The translations under genes and the position numbers were made by a program. Under the pieces are notes generated by a model. That model was not told the DNA's origin. It did not search any database and worked only from the letters and a program-made list of their open reading frames with translations. A stretch of 64,000 nt of DNA, taken from Poa pratensis (lineage: Eukaryota; Streptophyta; Magnoliopsida; Poales; Poaceae). This document shows positions 11,687 through 22,533 of this stretch, in pieces. The DNA is taken from assembly GCA_947311845.1 (NCBI GenBank), contig CAMZMU010000048.1, positions 26,321,391 through 26,385,390 of the forward strand, written 5' to 3'. How positions within the stretch are numbered: the first letter of the stretch is position 1; every line of letters begins with the position of its first letter.

Positions 11687-12580
11687 TTGTCTCTTGTCAC
11701 CATCATGTCTTGTTCCATGCCTGTTGCTATGTCACCTGAGGAATTGATCTTCACTTTTAAACAAGGGAGTGAGGAGAATTTTAAAGAAGCTTGGTCTAGA
11801 ATTAATGATTCCTTTGGTAAAACTGATCCTAAAATGACTTTAAGTTTGCTTCTCACTAGCTTCTACTTTGGTCTAGCCCTTTGTTATAGATATGCTTTAG
11901 ATGCTATTGTGGGAGGAGATTTCCTTCACTGTGATGGGGACCAAGCTTTTAATGCCATAAAAAAGTTGATTGCAACTTCTAGCTCAACTAATAAATTTGA
12001 TTCGGCCCTTGTTAGCATCCATGCTAGATTAAACACTCTTGAGACACATATATCTTGTTTAAAGGATGGCTATAATCAAATTCGGGAATATTTTGACTAT
12101 GTTCCAACAAATTTTGAACCTTCGATGTGGGTCCCTACGGTAAAGGTTGCTATTTGTGGTGAAACCTTTTATGCTCGTTGTGATATTATGTCTGAGTTTT
12201 GCCTTATGCCTAAAAGCATTTATGAAACTTTGAATCTTTGGGGACTTGCTGAAGGAGGAGAAGGAATAACTCTTACTGATAACTCTGTTATATTTCCCGA
12301 GGGGATAGCTGAGGGTGTGTTTACAACCTTTCTTGGGAGAACGGTGTCCACTGATTATCTTGTTATTGAATGTGCAGGGACAGGACAAATTACACTTGGA
12401 AGATCTCTGCTCAAATTAATGGGAGCAACCATAGATGTGGGAAAAGGCACTCTGAATCTTACCTCCACACCAAGGTGCGGCCATGTATTCCCCAAACCAA
12501 AGAGTAAGTCTAAGGGTAAGAGAGGTAGGCACATGGCCCTTGGTATTGATGTCAATGCTCCTCCACTTGACAACACTTGA
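11687..12580 (+). CDS. Gag/protease-like ORF of the non-autonomous element
   Basis: The ORF is 297 aa. A better start may be MSCSMPVAMSPEELIF, a few codons downstream of the first Met. Residues about 18-60 resemble a retrotransposon Gag core (FKQGSEENFKEAWSRI). Residues about 155-270 resemble the aspartic protease-like part of gypsy polyproteins: CGETFYARCD, then LMPKSIYETL, and later ITLGRSLLKLMGATIDV. The expected Asp-(Leu/Ser/Thr)-Gly active-site triplet is replaced by Asp-Ile-Met, so protease activity is unlikely. The C-terminus is basic (KSKSKGKRGR). No RT or integrase follows. It would depend on a related autonomous element. It is flanked upstream by the LTR and primer site, and downstream by 2.6 kb of non-coding internal DNA. 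Confidence 0.65.
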   Translation: MSLVTIMSCSMPVAMSPEELIFTFKQGSEENFKEAWSRINDSFGKTDPKMTLSLLLTSFYFGLALCYRYALDAIVGGDFLHCDGDQAFNAIKKLIATSSSTNKFDSALVSIHARLNTLETHISCLKDGYNQIREYFDYVPTNFEPSMWVPTVKVAICGETFYARCDIMSEFCLMPKSIYETLNLWGLAEGGEGITLTDNSVIFPEGIAEGVFTTFLGRTVSTDYLVIECAGTGQITLGRSLLKLMGATIDVGKGTLNLTSTPRCGHVFPKPKSKSKGKRGRHMALGIDVNAPPLDNT

Positions 12581-15235
12581 TTTTCACTTTCTGCGCCTAG
12601 CTGAAAGGCGTTAAAGAAAAGCGCTTATGGGAGACAACCCATCGTTTTTATTTGCTGTTATTTTTGTTTTCTTTGAGTCAAGGAGTTTTGTTACTTCTGT
12701 AGCAACTCCTTTGTATCTTTATTTTATCGCAATGTTGTGCCAAGTAAAGTTCTATATTGAAAGTTGATGCAAGATTTGGATTTCTGCGCAGTGACAGATT
12801 TTTAGCTGTCACGGATTTGAGCTTATCTCCCTGTAGAAAATTCAAAAAATTCTGAGAAAAATCACGCATATTCCTGAGATATGTACGCAACTTTCATTAT
12901 TTTAGGCCAGATCCATCTGAGCAACTTAAGTGCCTCGAAAAAATTCGTCATTCCAGACTGTTCTGTTTTTGACAGATTCTGCCTTTTGTTTTGCATTCGC
13001 TCTTTTACTGTGTTTGTGTGGATTTCTTTGCTCCACAAAGCATTGGTGGCTGTAGCTAATGTCCAGAAGCTTTGGGATTGATTGTATCATTACAGAATAT
13101 GAGAATTTTTGATTATGCACTAACCCTCTAATGAGAACTGTCTTGAGTTTGGTGTGAAGGAAGTTTTCAAGGATCAAGCGAGAAGGGTGATATTATGTGA
13201 TCAAGAAGAGTGAAAAGCCTAAGCTTGGGGATGCCCCCGTGGTTCATCCCAACCATATTCAGAGAGACTCAAGCGTCTAAGCTTGGGGATGCCCAAGGCA
13301 TCCCCTTCTTCATCAACAAACTTATCAGGTCATCTCTAGTGAAACTATATTTTAATTCTTTCACATCTTATGCGCTTTACTTGGAGCGTCTGTGTGTTTT
13401 TATTTTTGTTTTTGTTTGAATAAATTCGGATCCTAGCAATCCTTGTGTGGGAGAGAGACACGCTCCGCTTTTTCATGTGAATACTCATGTTCTTCACTTA
13501 TATTTGTTGAGTATTCTTAACTAGCTACTGCAGTGCTTTTAGCTCCTGTTTTTCATGCATCTCTTCGAGCTGTTAGCACTTGTTTATAAATACTCTCTTG
13601 CTGCATTATATTATCATTTGGAGAGTTTATGTTTAATAAATTATTGGTGTTTGTTTGGAAGAAAGAAAATGCTACATGTAGTAGTTGGTATTGGAAAAGA
13701 CATATGCATTCTTGTAGATCATTGTCTTGTTTTGATTTGATGCTTTGCAATTGTTTTGAGCTCTCAAGTAGATCATGTTTAAGCTCTTGCATCATGTAGT
13801 TAAAGCCTAGTAGTGGAGAACTACCGTAGAGCTTGTTGAGACTTGGGATGCATATTTGTTCTCTCTAAGGTCTAGATATTTTCTGGTAAAATGTTTGAGC
13901 AACAAGGAAGACAGTGTAGAGTCTTATAATACTTGCAATATGTTTTTATGTGATTCTTGCTGTACCGGTTTATACTTGTGTTTGCTTCAAACAACCTTGC
14001 TAGCCTAAACTCTGTACTGAGAGGGAATGCTTCTCGTGCATCCAAAACTTGAGCCAAAACCCATGCCATTTGTGTCCACCATACCTACCTACTATGTGGT
14101 ATTTCCTGCCATTCCAAGTAAATATTTCATGTGCTACCTTTAAACTATTCAAAACTTTATTACTCCTTATTTGTGTCAATGTTTTATAGCTCATGAGGAA
14201 GTATGTGGTGTTTTATCTTTCAATCTTGTCATTTACTTCTGACAGACTTTCACCAATGGACTAGTGGCATATACATCCGCTTATCCAATAATTTGCAAAA
14301 AGAGCTGGCAACGGGGTGCCCAGCCCCAATTAATTACAACTTTCATTAATAATTCTCTTCACATGTTTTGCCCTGATTTATCAGTAAGCAACTTAATTTT
14401 GCAATAGACACTCCTCCATGGTATGTGAATGTTGGAAGGCACCCGAGGATTCGGTTAGCCATGGCTTGTGTAAGCAAAAGGTTGGGAGGAGTGTCATCTA
14501 TAAAGAAACTAAAATACATGTGTAAACAAAAGAGAAGAGGGATGATCTACCTTGCTGGTAGAATAACGTCCTTCATGGGAGCCGCTCTTTGAAAGTCTGG
14601 TTGACAAGGGGGTTAGAGTGCCCACTACCATTCGTTGACAACAACAAACACCTCTCAAATACTTATTTTGTGCTCTCTATATGCTTTCGAAAACTTAAAA
14701 AGCTCTAGCACATGATTTAATCCCTGCTTCCCTCTGCGAAGGGCCTATCTTTTACTTTATGTTGAGTCAGTTTACCTACTCCTTTCTATCTTAGAAGCAA
14801 ACACTTGTGTCAACTTTGTGTGCATTGATTCTTACATATTTACTTATTGCACTTGTTATATTGCTTTATGTTGACAACTATCCATGAGATATACATGTTA
14901 CAAGTTGAAAGCAAATGCTGAAACTTAATCATCCTTTGTGTTGCTTCAATGCCTTTTACTTTGAATCTATTGCTTTATGAGTTACCTCTTATGCAAAACT
15001 TTTTGATGCTTGTCTTGAAAGTACTATTCATGAAAAGTTTTTGCTTATATGATTCATTGTTTACTCTTTATCTATTTGTTAGCAAACTATAGATCATTGC
15101 TTTGAGTCACTTCATTCATGACATGAGCCTTGCAATATATTGATCAAGATTGTGTGAAAGCATGTCTCCTCAGAAATTATTTGTTGTTATCGTTTTACCT
15201 ACTCGAGGACGAGTAGAACTAAGCTTGGGGATGCT
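12581..15235 (+). mobile_element. Non-coding 3' internal region, plus-strand element
   Basis: About 2.65 kb without a credible gene. It is nearly identical to 46620-49265 and partly to 7945-9895 in reverse. It contains the motif AAGCTTGGGGATGC three times (about 13220, 13279 and 15221). Only the last abuts an LTR and acts as the probable polypurine-type priming junction. Confidence 0.8.
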
Positions 15236-15808
15236 TGATACGTCTCCAACGTATCCATAATTTCTGCTGTTCCATGCTTATATTATACCATTTGCTACAT
15301 GTTTTATATACACTTCGTATCACTTTTATGCATTTTCTGGGACTAACCTATTAACAAGATGCCACAGTGCCAGTTCCCTGTTTTCTGCTGTTTTTGGTTT
15401 CAGAAAGTTACTTCTGGAAATATTCTCGGAATTGCACGAAACAAAAGGCCAGGTCCCTATTTTTCCAGCACACACGGAGTCCGAAGGAGAGACGAAGATG
15501 TGCCACGAGGTGGCCAAACCACCAGGTGGCGCGGCGTGGCTCTCCTTCGTCTCTCCTTCGGACTCCGTGTACGTGTTGGAAAAATAGGGACTTGGCCTTT
15601 TGTTTCGTGCAATTCCGAGAATATTTCCAGAAGTAACTTTCTGAAACCAAAAACAGCAGAAAACAGGGAACTGTCACTGTGTCATCTTGTTAATAGGTTA
15701 GTCCCAGAAAATGCATAAAAGTGATACGAAGTGTATATAAAACATGTAGCAAATGGTATAATATAAGCATGGAACAACAGAAATTATGGATACGTTGGAG
15801 ACGTATCA
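15236..15808. repeat. Fold-back of two truncated LTR starts
   Basis: About 300 bp of plus-strand LTR start (TGATACGTCTCC from 15236) meet about 270 bp of minus-strand LTR start (ending GGAGACGTATCA at 15808), giving a near-perfect palindrome of about 570 bp with a short centre near 15520-15545. The mirrored reading frames here are products of the palindrome. Confidence 0.85.
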
Positions 15809-15813
15809 AGTAT

Positions 15814-17569
15814 CAACACAAATACTAGAGGAAGTAGAAGCTTCATTGTTAGAGCAACAAGGCATGGAAAGTAATTCATCACAAGATGTAGCAACATTGT
15901 GAGTGGATGAATCACTAGGACTAGCACAAAACAATATAGTATTAAGAGTAGAAGTTGTGCCATTGTCCACATGAGGCTCACAAGATGTTACCTTTGACAT
16001 AATAGCCTCATGGGCTAACTTTAGCCTAGCATGGGATGCTAGAAGGTCCTCATTAGAGCTAGAGAGATTTTCATGAATTTCTTCCAATATCCCATACTTG
16101 CTAGTTAGCAACTCAAGTTGAGCCCTTAGCTCAACATTCTCCTTCAAAATAGATGCTTCACAAGAAGTGGAGTTAGTATAACAAGCATCATTAACATTAG
16201 AAATAGAAGAAGACAACTTGGCAAGCTCATCATTTTTAGATAGTTGAGTTTGGAGTTGATCATGAGACTTTATAAGGAGAGAGTGTTCACTTTCCAAAGC
16301 CTTGTGAGCTTTGTCAAGTCTCTCTATGTCCTCACTTAGTCTAGCATTGCCAACACCAAATTCAACTTTTTTCCTTTTTAAGCACTTTATATTTAGCAAG
16401 AGCATGATCTCTTTCCTGCATGATTTTAGCAATAATAAGATCATTTGACTCATCAAGAGATTCAAGTTTCTCCTCAAGAGACACTTGAAGCTCTTGCTCT
16501 TCCTCAAGGGCATTCTCTAAGGATGCTTTTTCCATAGCATCTTCTCTCTCGATTTTACATTTCTCATCAAATTGAGTTTCCAAATCCTCAATGATTTCCC
16601 TACTCTTAATAACATAAGCAATGATTTCACATAGAGGAGGGATAGCTTTGCTACCTTTGGGGAGAGCACCAAAAACCATCTCACCCTTCTTGGCTAAGGA
16701 TTCAATATCAAAATCTTCTCCATGAGACTCCTCAACCACATCTTCACAAGATGTATCGGGATTCAAGATAGAAGATTCCTTTGACTCCTTAGCCATAAGG
16801 CAAACGTGATTGATGGGTGAAGAGGATGAAGAAATACTTGAAGCACCATTGAGGTCCATGTCTTGTTCCAACAAATGTTGGGATTCCTCTACATTGTTAG
16901 TCATGCAAGTACTAGAGGATATGGAAGCATTATTTTCATGACAACAAGACATAGAGAGCATATCATCATGATATTTAGTTAAGCAACTATTACATGATAT
17001 GCAAGGACTATCAACTCTAGCATGTATGACATTTGGAGTGCTAGAAGATTTTAAGTCCAAAGATAGAACATTGCAATGAGATAGAGATGAAGAATAGTCA
17101 ATAGAATATTCACCATCAACAAAGCAATTTCTATCACCACTCACCATATCATTACCTTGTGACAAATCACATGTTGGTGAAGTGGAAGAAGTTGTGAACT
17201 CATCACGGCCGGAGGTGGAAGGAGAACAATTATCCTCAAAAATGTTGGACACTTCATATATATATATATATCTTGAAGCTTGGTCCAAAGCTCATGAGCA
17301 TTCCGAAAAGGCATGATTGAATCAAGAACTACATCGCTCAAAACACATAAAAGGCCATTAGAAACAAGAGTTTCGAGATAAGAGTTTTCCTCATCCTCTA
17401 AAGATAATTCTTGGGAATCCTTTGGAGGAGAAAAACCCACATCTACAATCCTCTTAATATAATTTGGACCCATGGCCCTAAAAAGATTAAGTATGCGAAT
17501 TTTCCAATCATCATAATTTGTGCCATCGAATATGAAAGTGGGATCGTGCACTAATTCTCTAAACGACAT
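15814..17569 (-). pseudogene. Copia gag, N-terminal and central part
   Basis: The start codon is at 17569, 42 bp after the primer binding site. The first 100 residues (FIFDGTNYDDWKIRIL, later HELWTKLQDIY) match the Gag-polypeptide/UBN2 family of plant copia elements. A frameshift lies in an (AT)n run at about 17262-17274. The frame then continues through a Ser-rich region to a long coiled coil (LETQFDEKCKIEREDAMEK, LEEKLESLDESND). A second frameshift at about 16370 leads to another coiled coil ending at 15814. There the composite insertion interrupts the gene, which resumes at 6290. Confidence 0.75.
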
Positions 17570-17610
17570 CTTTTACTCTCTAGGCGATAAAGCCCAATAA
17601 GAGAGTCTAG

Positions 17611-17622
17611 GCTCTGATACCA
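17611..17622 (-). other. Primer binding site, tRNA-iMet type
   Basis: TGGTATCAGAGC on the minus strand lies directly inside the LTR edge at 17625. This is the usual plant copia primer site. Confidence 0.8.
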
Positions 17623-17624
17623 AT

Positions 17625-20084
17625 TGAAAGGACAAGGATGTCGCCTAGAGGGGGGGGGTGAATAGGCGATTTAAAACTTTTCCGGTTTAGGCTTGATAAT
17701 TGCGGAATAAAACTAGGTGTTTAAATTAACAAGCCAACAATCTAAATAAACTAGGCTCACCTATGTGCACCAACAACTTATGCTAGCAAGACAAGCAACA
17801 AGGTGACATCAATAAGAATACTTCAAGCATGAAGGCTATCACAATGTAAAGTGCATAAGTAAAGAGCTCGGGTATAGAAATAACCGAGGCACGCGGAGAC
17901 GAGGATGTATTCCCGAGTTCCTCCTTTTTAGGGGAGTACGTCTCGTTGGAGAGGTGTGAGGCACCACAAAGGTCGATCTCAACGCCACAAAGGCTCACCC
18001 TATTCTCCGATGAACCGCACCACAAAGGTTTTGTTCACCTTCCACTATCGGAATCCTTCTAGGCGGAAACCGGAGCCTTTACAACAACGATCCGGGGCAC
18101 ACACCCACAACCGAATTGGGGGCTCCCAAACAGCTACAAGTGACCACCAAGGGTCTCAACCACCACACGAGCGTCTAGGGTCCAAAGACCCAAGAGTAAC
18201 AAGTTCACAAGCTTTCAACTTCCACGAATCCTCGTGGAGAGCACAAACCGATGCACAAAGCAATGGCAAGAGCACAAGTGCTCAAATCCCTCACTCTCAA
18301 ATCCCACCACAAGCAACTAATGCTTATGAGGGGAGAAGAGAGGAAGAACAAAGAAGAACTCAACAAATGGAACTTCAAGAACTAGATCGAAAGGGTTCCC
18401 CTCACTTAGAGGAGAGATGGATTGGTGGAAATGTAGATCTAGATCTCCTCTCTCTTTTCCCTCAAAGATATGCAATAATCATGGGAGGAATTGAGAGAGA
18501 GGCAAGCTTTGCAAGGTCAACAATGGTGGGGAAGAGAGACAAAATCGTGCTGGGCAAAGCTGGCTGGCTGGAGGTAGGTGGAGGGGTATAAATACCCCTC
18601 CCAGAAAAATAGCCGTTGCAGACAGGGGAGTCGGATATTCCGATATAAGTCAGGACCGGATAATCCGACTGAGTCGGATAATCCGAGTCGACTTGGACCG
18701 GATATTCCGAAAAACTTCAGTTAGCATTGCTTAAAAGTCCTTAGCCGAATTCGAGCAAACCTTGCGCGTCGGATATTCCGACACAAGTCAGAACCGGATA
18801 ATCCGACTCAGTCGGATAGTCCGATTCGACCTATACCAGATATTCCAAAAAACTCTAGTACGCATTGCTTTTAAAGTCCTTAGCCGAAATCGAGCAAACC
18901 TTGAGAATCGGATATTCCGAGTCAGCATGGACCAGATAATCCGATTCCCCTGCTTGAGCAAAACAGACAGAAACAGCAAAACCTTAAATGCAATAACTTT
19001 CTCGTTCGAACTCCAAAACAGGTGAAACCAATTTTGTTGGAAATATTAAGAACCATAAAATAGTTAAGTTGACACACATGGGAAGGTGTGGAACTTTCCT
19101 CACGGATAAACCGATAATATTTTCAACCCAAAAACGTAACAAGTTTTCCATACGAAATCCGTTTTCGGAGAACTTGGGCTTGTCATGAAGATCACAACAA
19201 GCACCAAAACCCAACAAGGAGAAAAGCCAAATAAGAACCAAGAAAGATGATATGCTAAGTATGCAAAGGTTTGAGCACCCCACAAAGATGCGATCAAGTT
19301 ACTCACTTGAGAGCCCCTCTTGATAGTACGTCGTCTATCCTATAACCCGGTCTCCCACTAAACCAAGAGACCGGTAAAATAGAAACCCTATCAAGATCAT
19401 ACCTTTTCCTTGCGCATTCCACTTGAGTTAGATGATGACGATCTTGATCTCTTCAAGTGGACCACCTTTCTTGATTGCGCTTTGCTTGGTGAAGACTTGC
19501 ATAACGCCCCCCCATGCACCAAGATGGGAGTGTCTCTCTTAGGAACATCTTCACTTGACCATTATCTCCAAATGGGTTGCAAGCTTCAAGCATATGATAT
19601 CTTCTAAATGTCCATCTTGAACTTGCACATCACAACCTTGATGACGATCACCACTTGACGTCATCCTCCATGAGCTATAAGAAATCTTCCTTTTGATGCA
19701 AGCCCATGGAGAGATACCTACCCCCAACAAAGGAATGCCACACACACATAATGGGTTAGTTCACAAAGCTATATGGACAATTTCTTACCATACCATTGGA
19801 TCACATGATCCCACATGGTATATCATTTAGCTTTGTGTGTTGATCAACTTGAAACCACTCTTTGCACTTAGTCTTGATCAACCTTGTATCTTTTCATCTT
19901 CTTGATCATATCAAATATGTCCATCATAATCAATGATCTTGAAGGCATACAACCTTGAATCCAACACATGGAGTTCAAGCGATGCCAATGGACAAACCTA
20001 CAAGAATAACTCAATACAAACGTTAGTCCATAAGGATTGTCATTAATTACCAAAACCACGCATGGGGCAACACATGCACTTTCA
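17625..20084 (-). repeat. 5' LTR of the copia remnant (2460 bp)
   Basis: On the minus strand it runs from TGAAAGTGCATGTG at 20084 to CTTGTCCTTTCA at 17625, with TG...CA termini. The primer binding site follows at once. It contains a G9 run at about 17650 and the tandem repeat at 18631-18960. It borders the LTR fragment at 20085. Confidence 0.8.
18631..18960. repeat. 138-bp tandem repeat with CGGATATTCCG motifs
   Basis: Units start at 18631, 18769 and 18908 (period 138-139 bp; the third is partial). Each holds several copies of the near-palindromes CGGATATTCCG and CGGATAATCCG. Confidence 0.8.
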
Positions 20085-20296
20085 AGGGTTCTGAAACTCT
20101 TCCCGGCACTCTGCCGAAGGGGGAGATCATCAGCAGAGGGCTCTACACCACCATGCCTGCCTCCGGACTGATGCGTGAGTAGTTCTCCATTGGACTACGG
20201 TTCCATAGCAGTAGCTAGTTGGTTGTCTCTCCTCTTTGTGCTATCATGTTTAGATCTTGTGAGCTGTCTAACACGATCAAGATCATCTTTATAATG
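20085..20296 (+). mobile_element. Gypsy-type LTR fragment, middle part
   Basis: It contains GGTTCTGAAACTCTTCCCGG, a tract with ATGCCTGCCTCCGG, and TTTAGATCTTGTGAGCTG, matching 10350-10560 of the complete LTR. It lacks both ends. It is probably the other half of the LTR broken at 3630. Confidence 0.75.
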
Positions 20297-20943
20297 CGGC
20301 CGAAAGAGAAGAAACCAAACGAACAACCAAAGGAGAGACGAGGCGGGCGGCTTATTACCACGGTGACGGCGGGCGAGGCGCGATGGCCGCTGCTGCTGCA
20401 CGGGGGAGAGTGATGAGTGATGGGGCAGCTCTACAGCAGAGCACAGATGTGAGGACGCTGACACAGGACAGGATGACACAGCCTTTTATTGCTGCCCAGC
20501 AAAAGCTTTCTGCTCTGGATCAATCAATCTCGCCTGATTTTTCTCTTTTCTTTACTACAATATATCTTTTTCTGACTGTAATCAATCACTGTTTTCCATT
20601 TTCTCCCCGGGGATCCAACGACGACGTATAACAACACACGTGTTGACCGTGCAGATGTCGGGCGGCTGGCGCTGGTACCCACGTTCACACGTCCCACACG
20701 CACGTCCTTGTGGACCCCCAACTGCTCAGGTTTACTGGCTCGTAGGGACCACCAGTCAGTTGACTCTCTAGCAGGTAGTGGTGTCGTTTGCTGCTCTTTT
20801 CCAGGGAAGTATACAATGAGTACAATGAATAGGACATAGGTTCTTGTTATACGGAAACATACAACAAACCTAATTATGGATTGTCATGATTAAGCATGTC
20901 CGGTTTAGATCACCACACGTATGTTCTATTTAGAGCACGGCGC

Positions 20944-22533
20944 TGATACGTCTCAAATGTATCTATAATTTTTGATATTCCATGCTTGCTTTATACCAAA
21001 TGCTACATGTTTTATTTACACTTTATATCATTTTTATGCATTTTCTGGGACGAACCTATTAACAAGATGTCACAGTGTCAGTTCCTGTTTTCTGCTGTCG
21101 TTTTGTTTCAGAAAAGCTAGTCGGGGAATATTCTCGGAATTGGACAATATTTTACATGATTTATTTCTGCAACGGAACAAAGACACTGCCCGAAGGAGAG
21201 GTCGAGGGGACCCACCAGGCGAGGAGGCGGCCTCCAGGCATGGCCTGGGGTGGGCCCGCGCCCCAAGGCCATGTGGGCCCCCTGGTCCTCGGCTGACGGC
21301 GCCCTTTCGCCTTTAAATTGCTTTGTCCCCGAAAACCCTAAATACTCTATCAGAAATCGACGAAAAGTTCCGTCACCGCCATCGTCGACAACCCTAGTTC
21401 GGGAGGGTTCTGCAGCTCTTCCCGACACTCTGCCGGAGGTGAGATCATCACCGGAGGGCTCTACACCACCATGCCTGCCTCTGGAGTGATGCGTAAGTAG
21501 TTCTCCACGGGACTACGAGTCCATAGAAGTAACTAGATGGTAGTCTCTCCACTTTGTGCCATCATGTTTAGATCTTGTGAGCTGCGTAACATGATCAAGA
21601 TCATCTTTATGTAATGCTACATGTTGTGTTTGCTGGGATCCGATGAATTGTGAAGTTATGATAAAGTTTGTTCATCTATTTATCTATATGTGTTATCTAT
21701 GTTCTTGCATGCTCTCCGTTGTTATTAGATGCTTTGGCCAAGTAGATGCTAGTGACTCCAAGAGAGGGTATTTATGCTAGATAGTGGGTTCATGTCTCCA
21801 ATTCCTGGGCTCGAGCTGACAGAAACGACTAAGGGGTTGGATGTGATGTTGCCAATAGGGAGAAAACAACAACGCTTTGTCTACGTGTCATTTGCATTGT
21901 TTATATACACATTTTGCTTATTGCAATTATCTGTTGCTTGCAACTTAATACTTGTGGGAGACACGGAAATTATCTCACGGGTGGATTATTAGTCATAGAT
22001 GCAGCTAGCAAGTGGTCTATGTATCTTGTTGTAATGCCCCATTTATTACAGTGAACATGTTCTTGTCATAATATGCATTGTCATGCCATTGCACTTTGTC
22101 AATTGCCCAGCTGTAATTTGTCTACCCAGCATGTTAGTTTATCTGTTTTATGGAGAGACACCTCTAGTGAACTGTGGACCCCGGTCTTTTATTTTACACT
22201 GATACAAACAATGTTTCCACCACGTTCTACGCTCATTTGCTCGCTATCCATTTTTGCATTTACTTTTATTCTCCATACCATACGTTTAACCCTTTGTATT
22301 CAGCAAGTCAGGGAGATTGACAACCTTCCTGTTACGTTGGGACAAAGTATTTTGATTGTTTGTGCGCAGGTCCACGTTAGAGCTACAAGCGCCAGAGTAC
22401 TTCTGACACCGTGTTGCAGCTCTTCCAACTCCTACTGGTTCGATAACCTTGGTTTTGCAATTAAGTGAAATTTGCTATTGTGCTGCTTCATACCTTCCTC
22501 TTGGGTTTCCGACGGGCGGTTGTAGCCGCATCA
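20944..22533 (+). mobile_element. Solo LTR, gypsy type (1590 bp)
   Basis: It starts TGATACGTCTCAAATG and ends GCCGCATCA, with perfect 5-bp target duplications GGCGC at 20939-20943 and 22534-22538. Copy A keeps the unoccupied site at about 390. There is no internal region or second LTR, so it most likely arose by recombination between the two LTRs of a full element. Confidence 0.9.

Larger units (their letters stand above)
6296..15808. mobile_element. Composite of two inverted gypsy-type elements in one target duplication
   Basis: The 9.5-kb block is flanked by AGTAT at 6291-6295 and 15809-15813. Its left edge is an LTR end and its right edge an LTR start, both read on the minus strand. Inside, from left to right, are a complete minus-strand LTR (6296-7944), minus-strand internal DNA (7945-9895), a complete plus-strand LTR (9896-11514), a plus-strand internal region with primer binding site and one ORF (11515-15235), and a fold-back of two truncated LTR starts (15236-15808). 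The simplest reading is a minus-strand element invaded by a plus-strand relative, followed by one deletion joining the two outer LTRs. No RT, integrase or RNase H is visible, so both are non-autonomous. Confidence 0.8.
3631..20084 (-). mobile_element. Ty1/copia remnant interrupted by nested LTR elements
   Basis: On the minus strand this reads 5' LTR (20084 to 17625), a primer binding site TGGTATCAGAGC (17611-17622), a gag with a Gag-polypeptide/UBN2-like N-terminus, then a CCHC domain. After that comes a long AT-rich internal region without pol (about 5600-3700). No 3' LTR is present, so the 3' end is lost. The gag is split at 15813/6291 by the composite gypsy-type insertion with target duplication AGTAT. 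The region 3700-5600 shows no recognisable domain and looks like the non-coding internal part of this element. Confidence 0.75.

Noticed and set aside
13872..14194. Minus-strand frames repeated at 8987-9309 and 47903-48225
   Set aside because: They are identical in three copies because the internal region is repeated, are shorter than 66 aa, and have no domain.
17956..18591. Plus-strand 211-aa frame
   Set aside because: It lies wholly within the copia LTR and has no domain.
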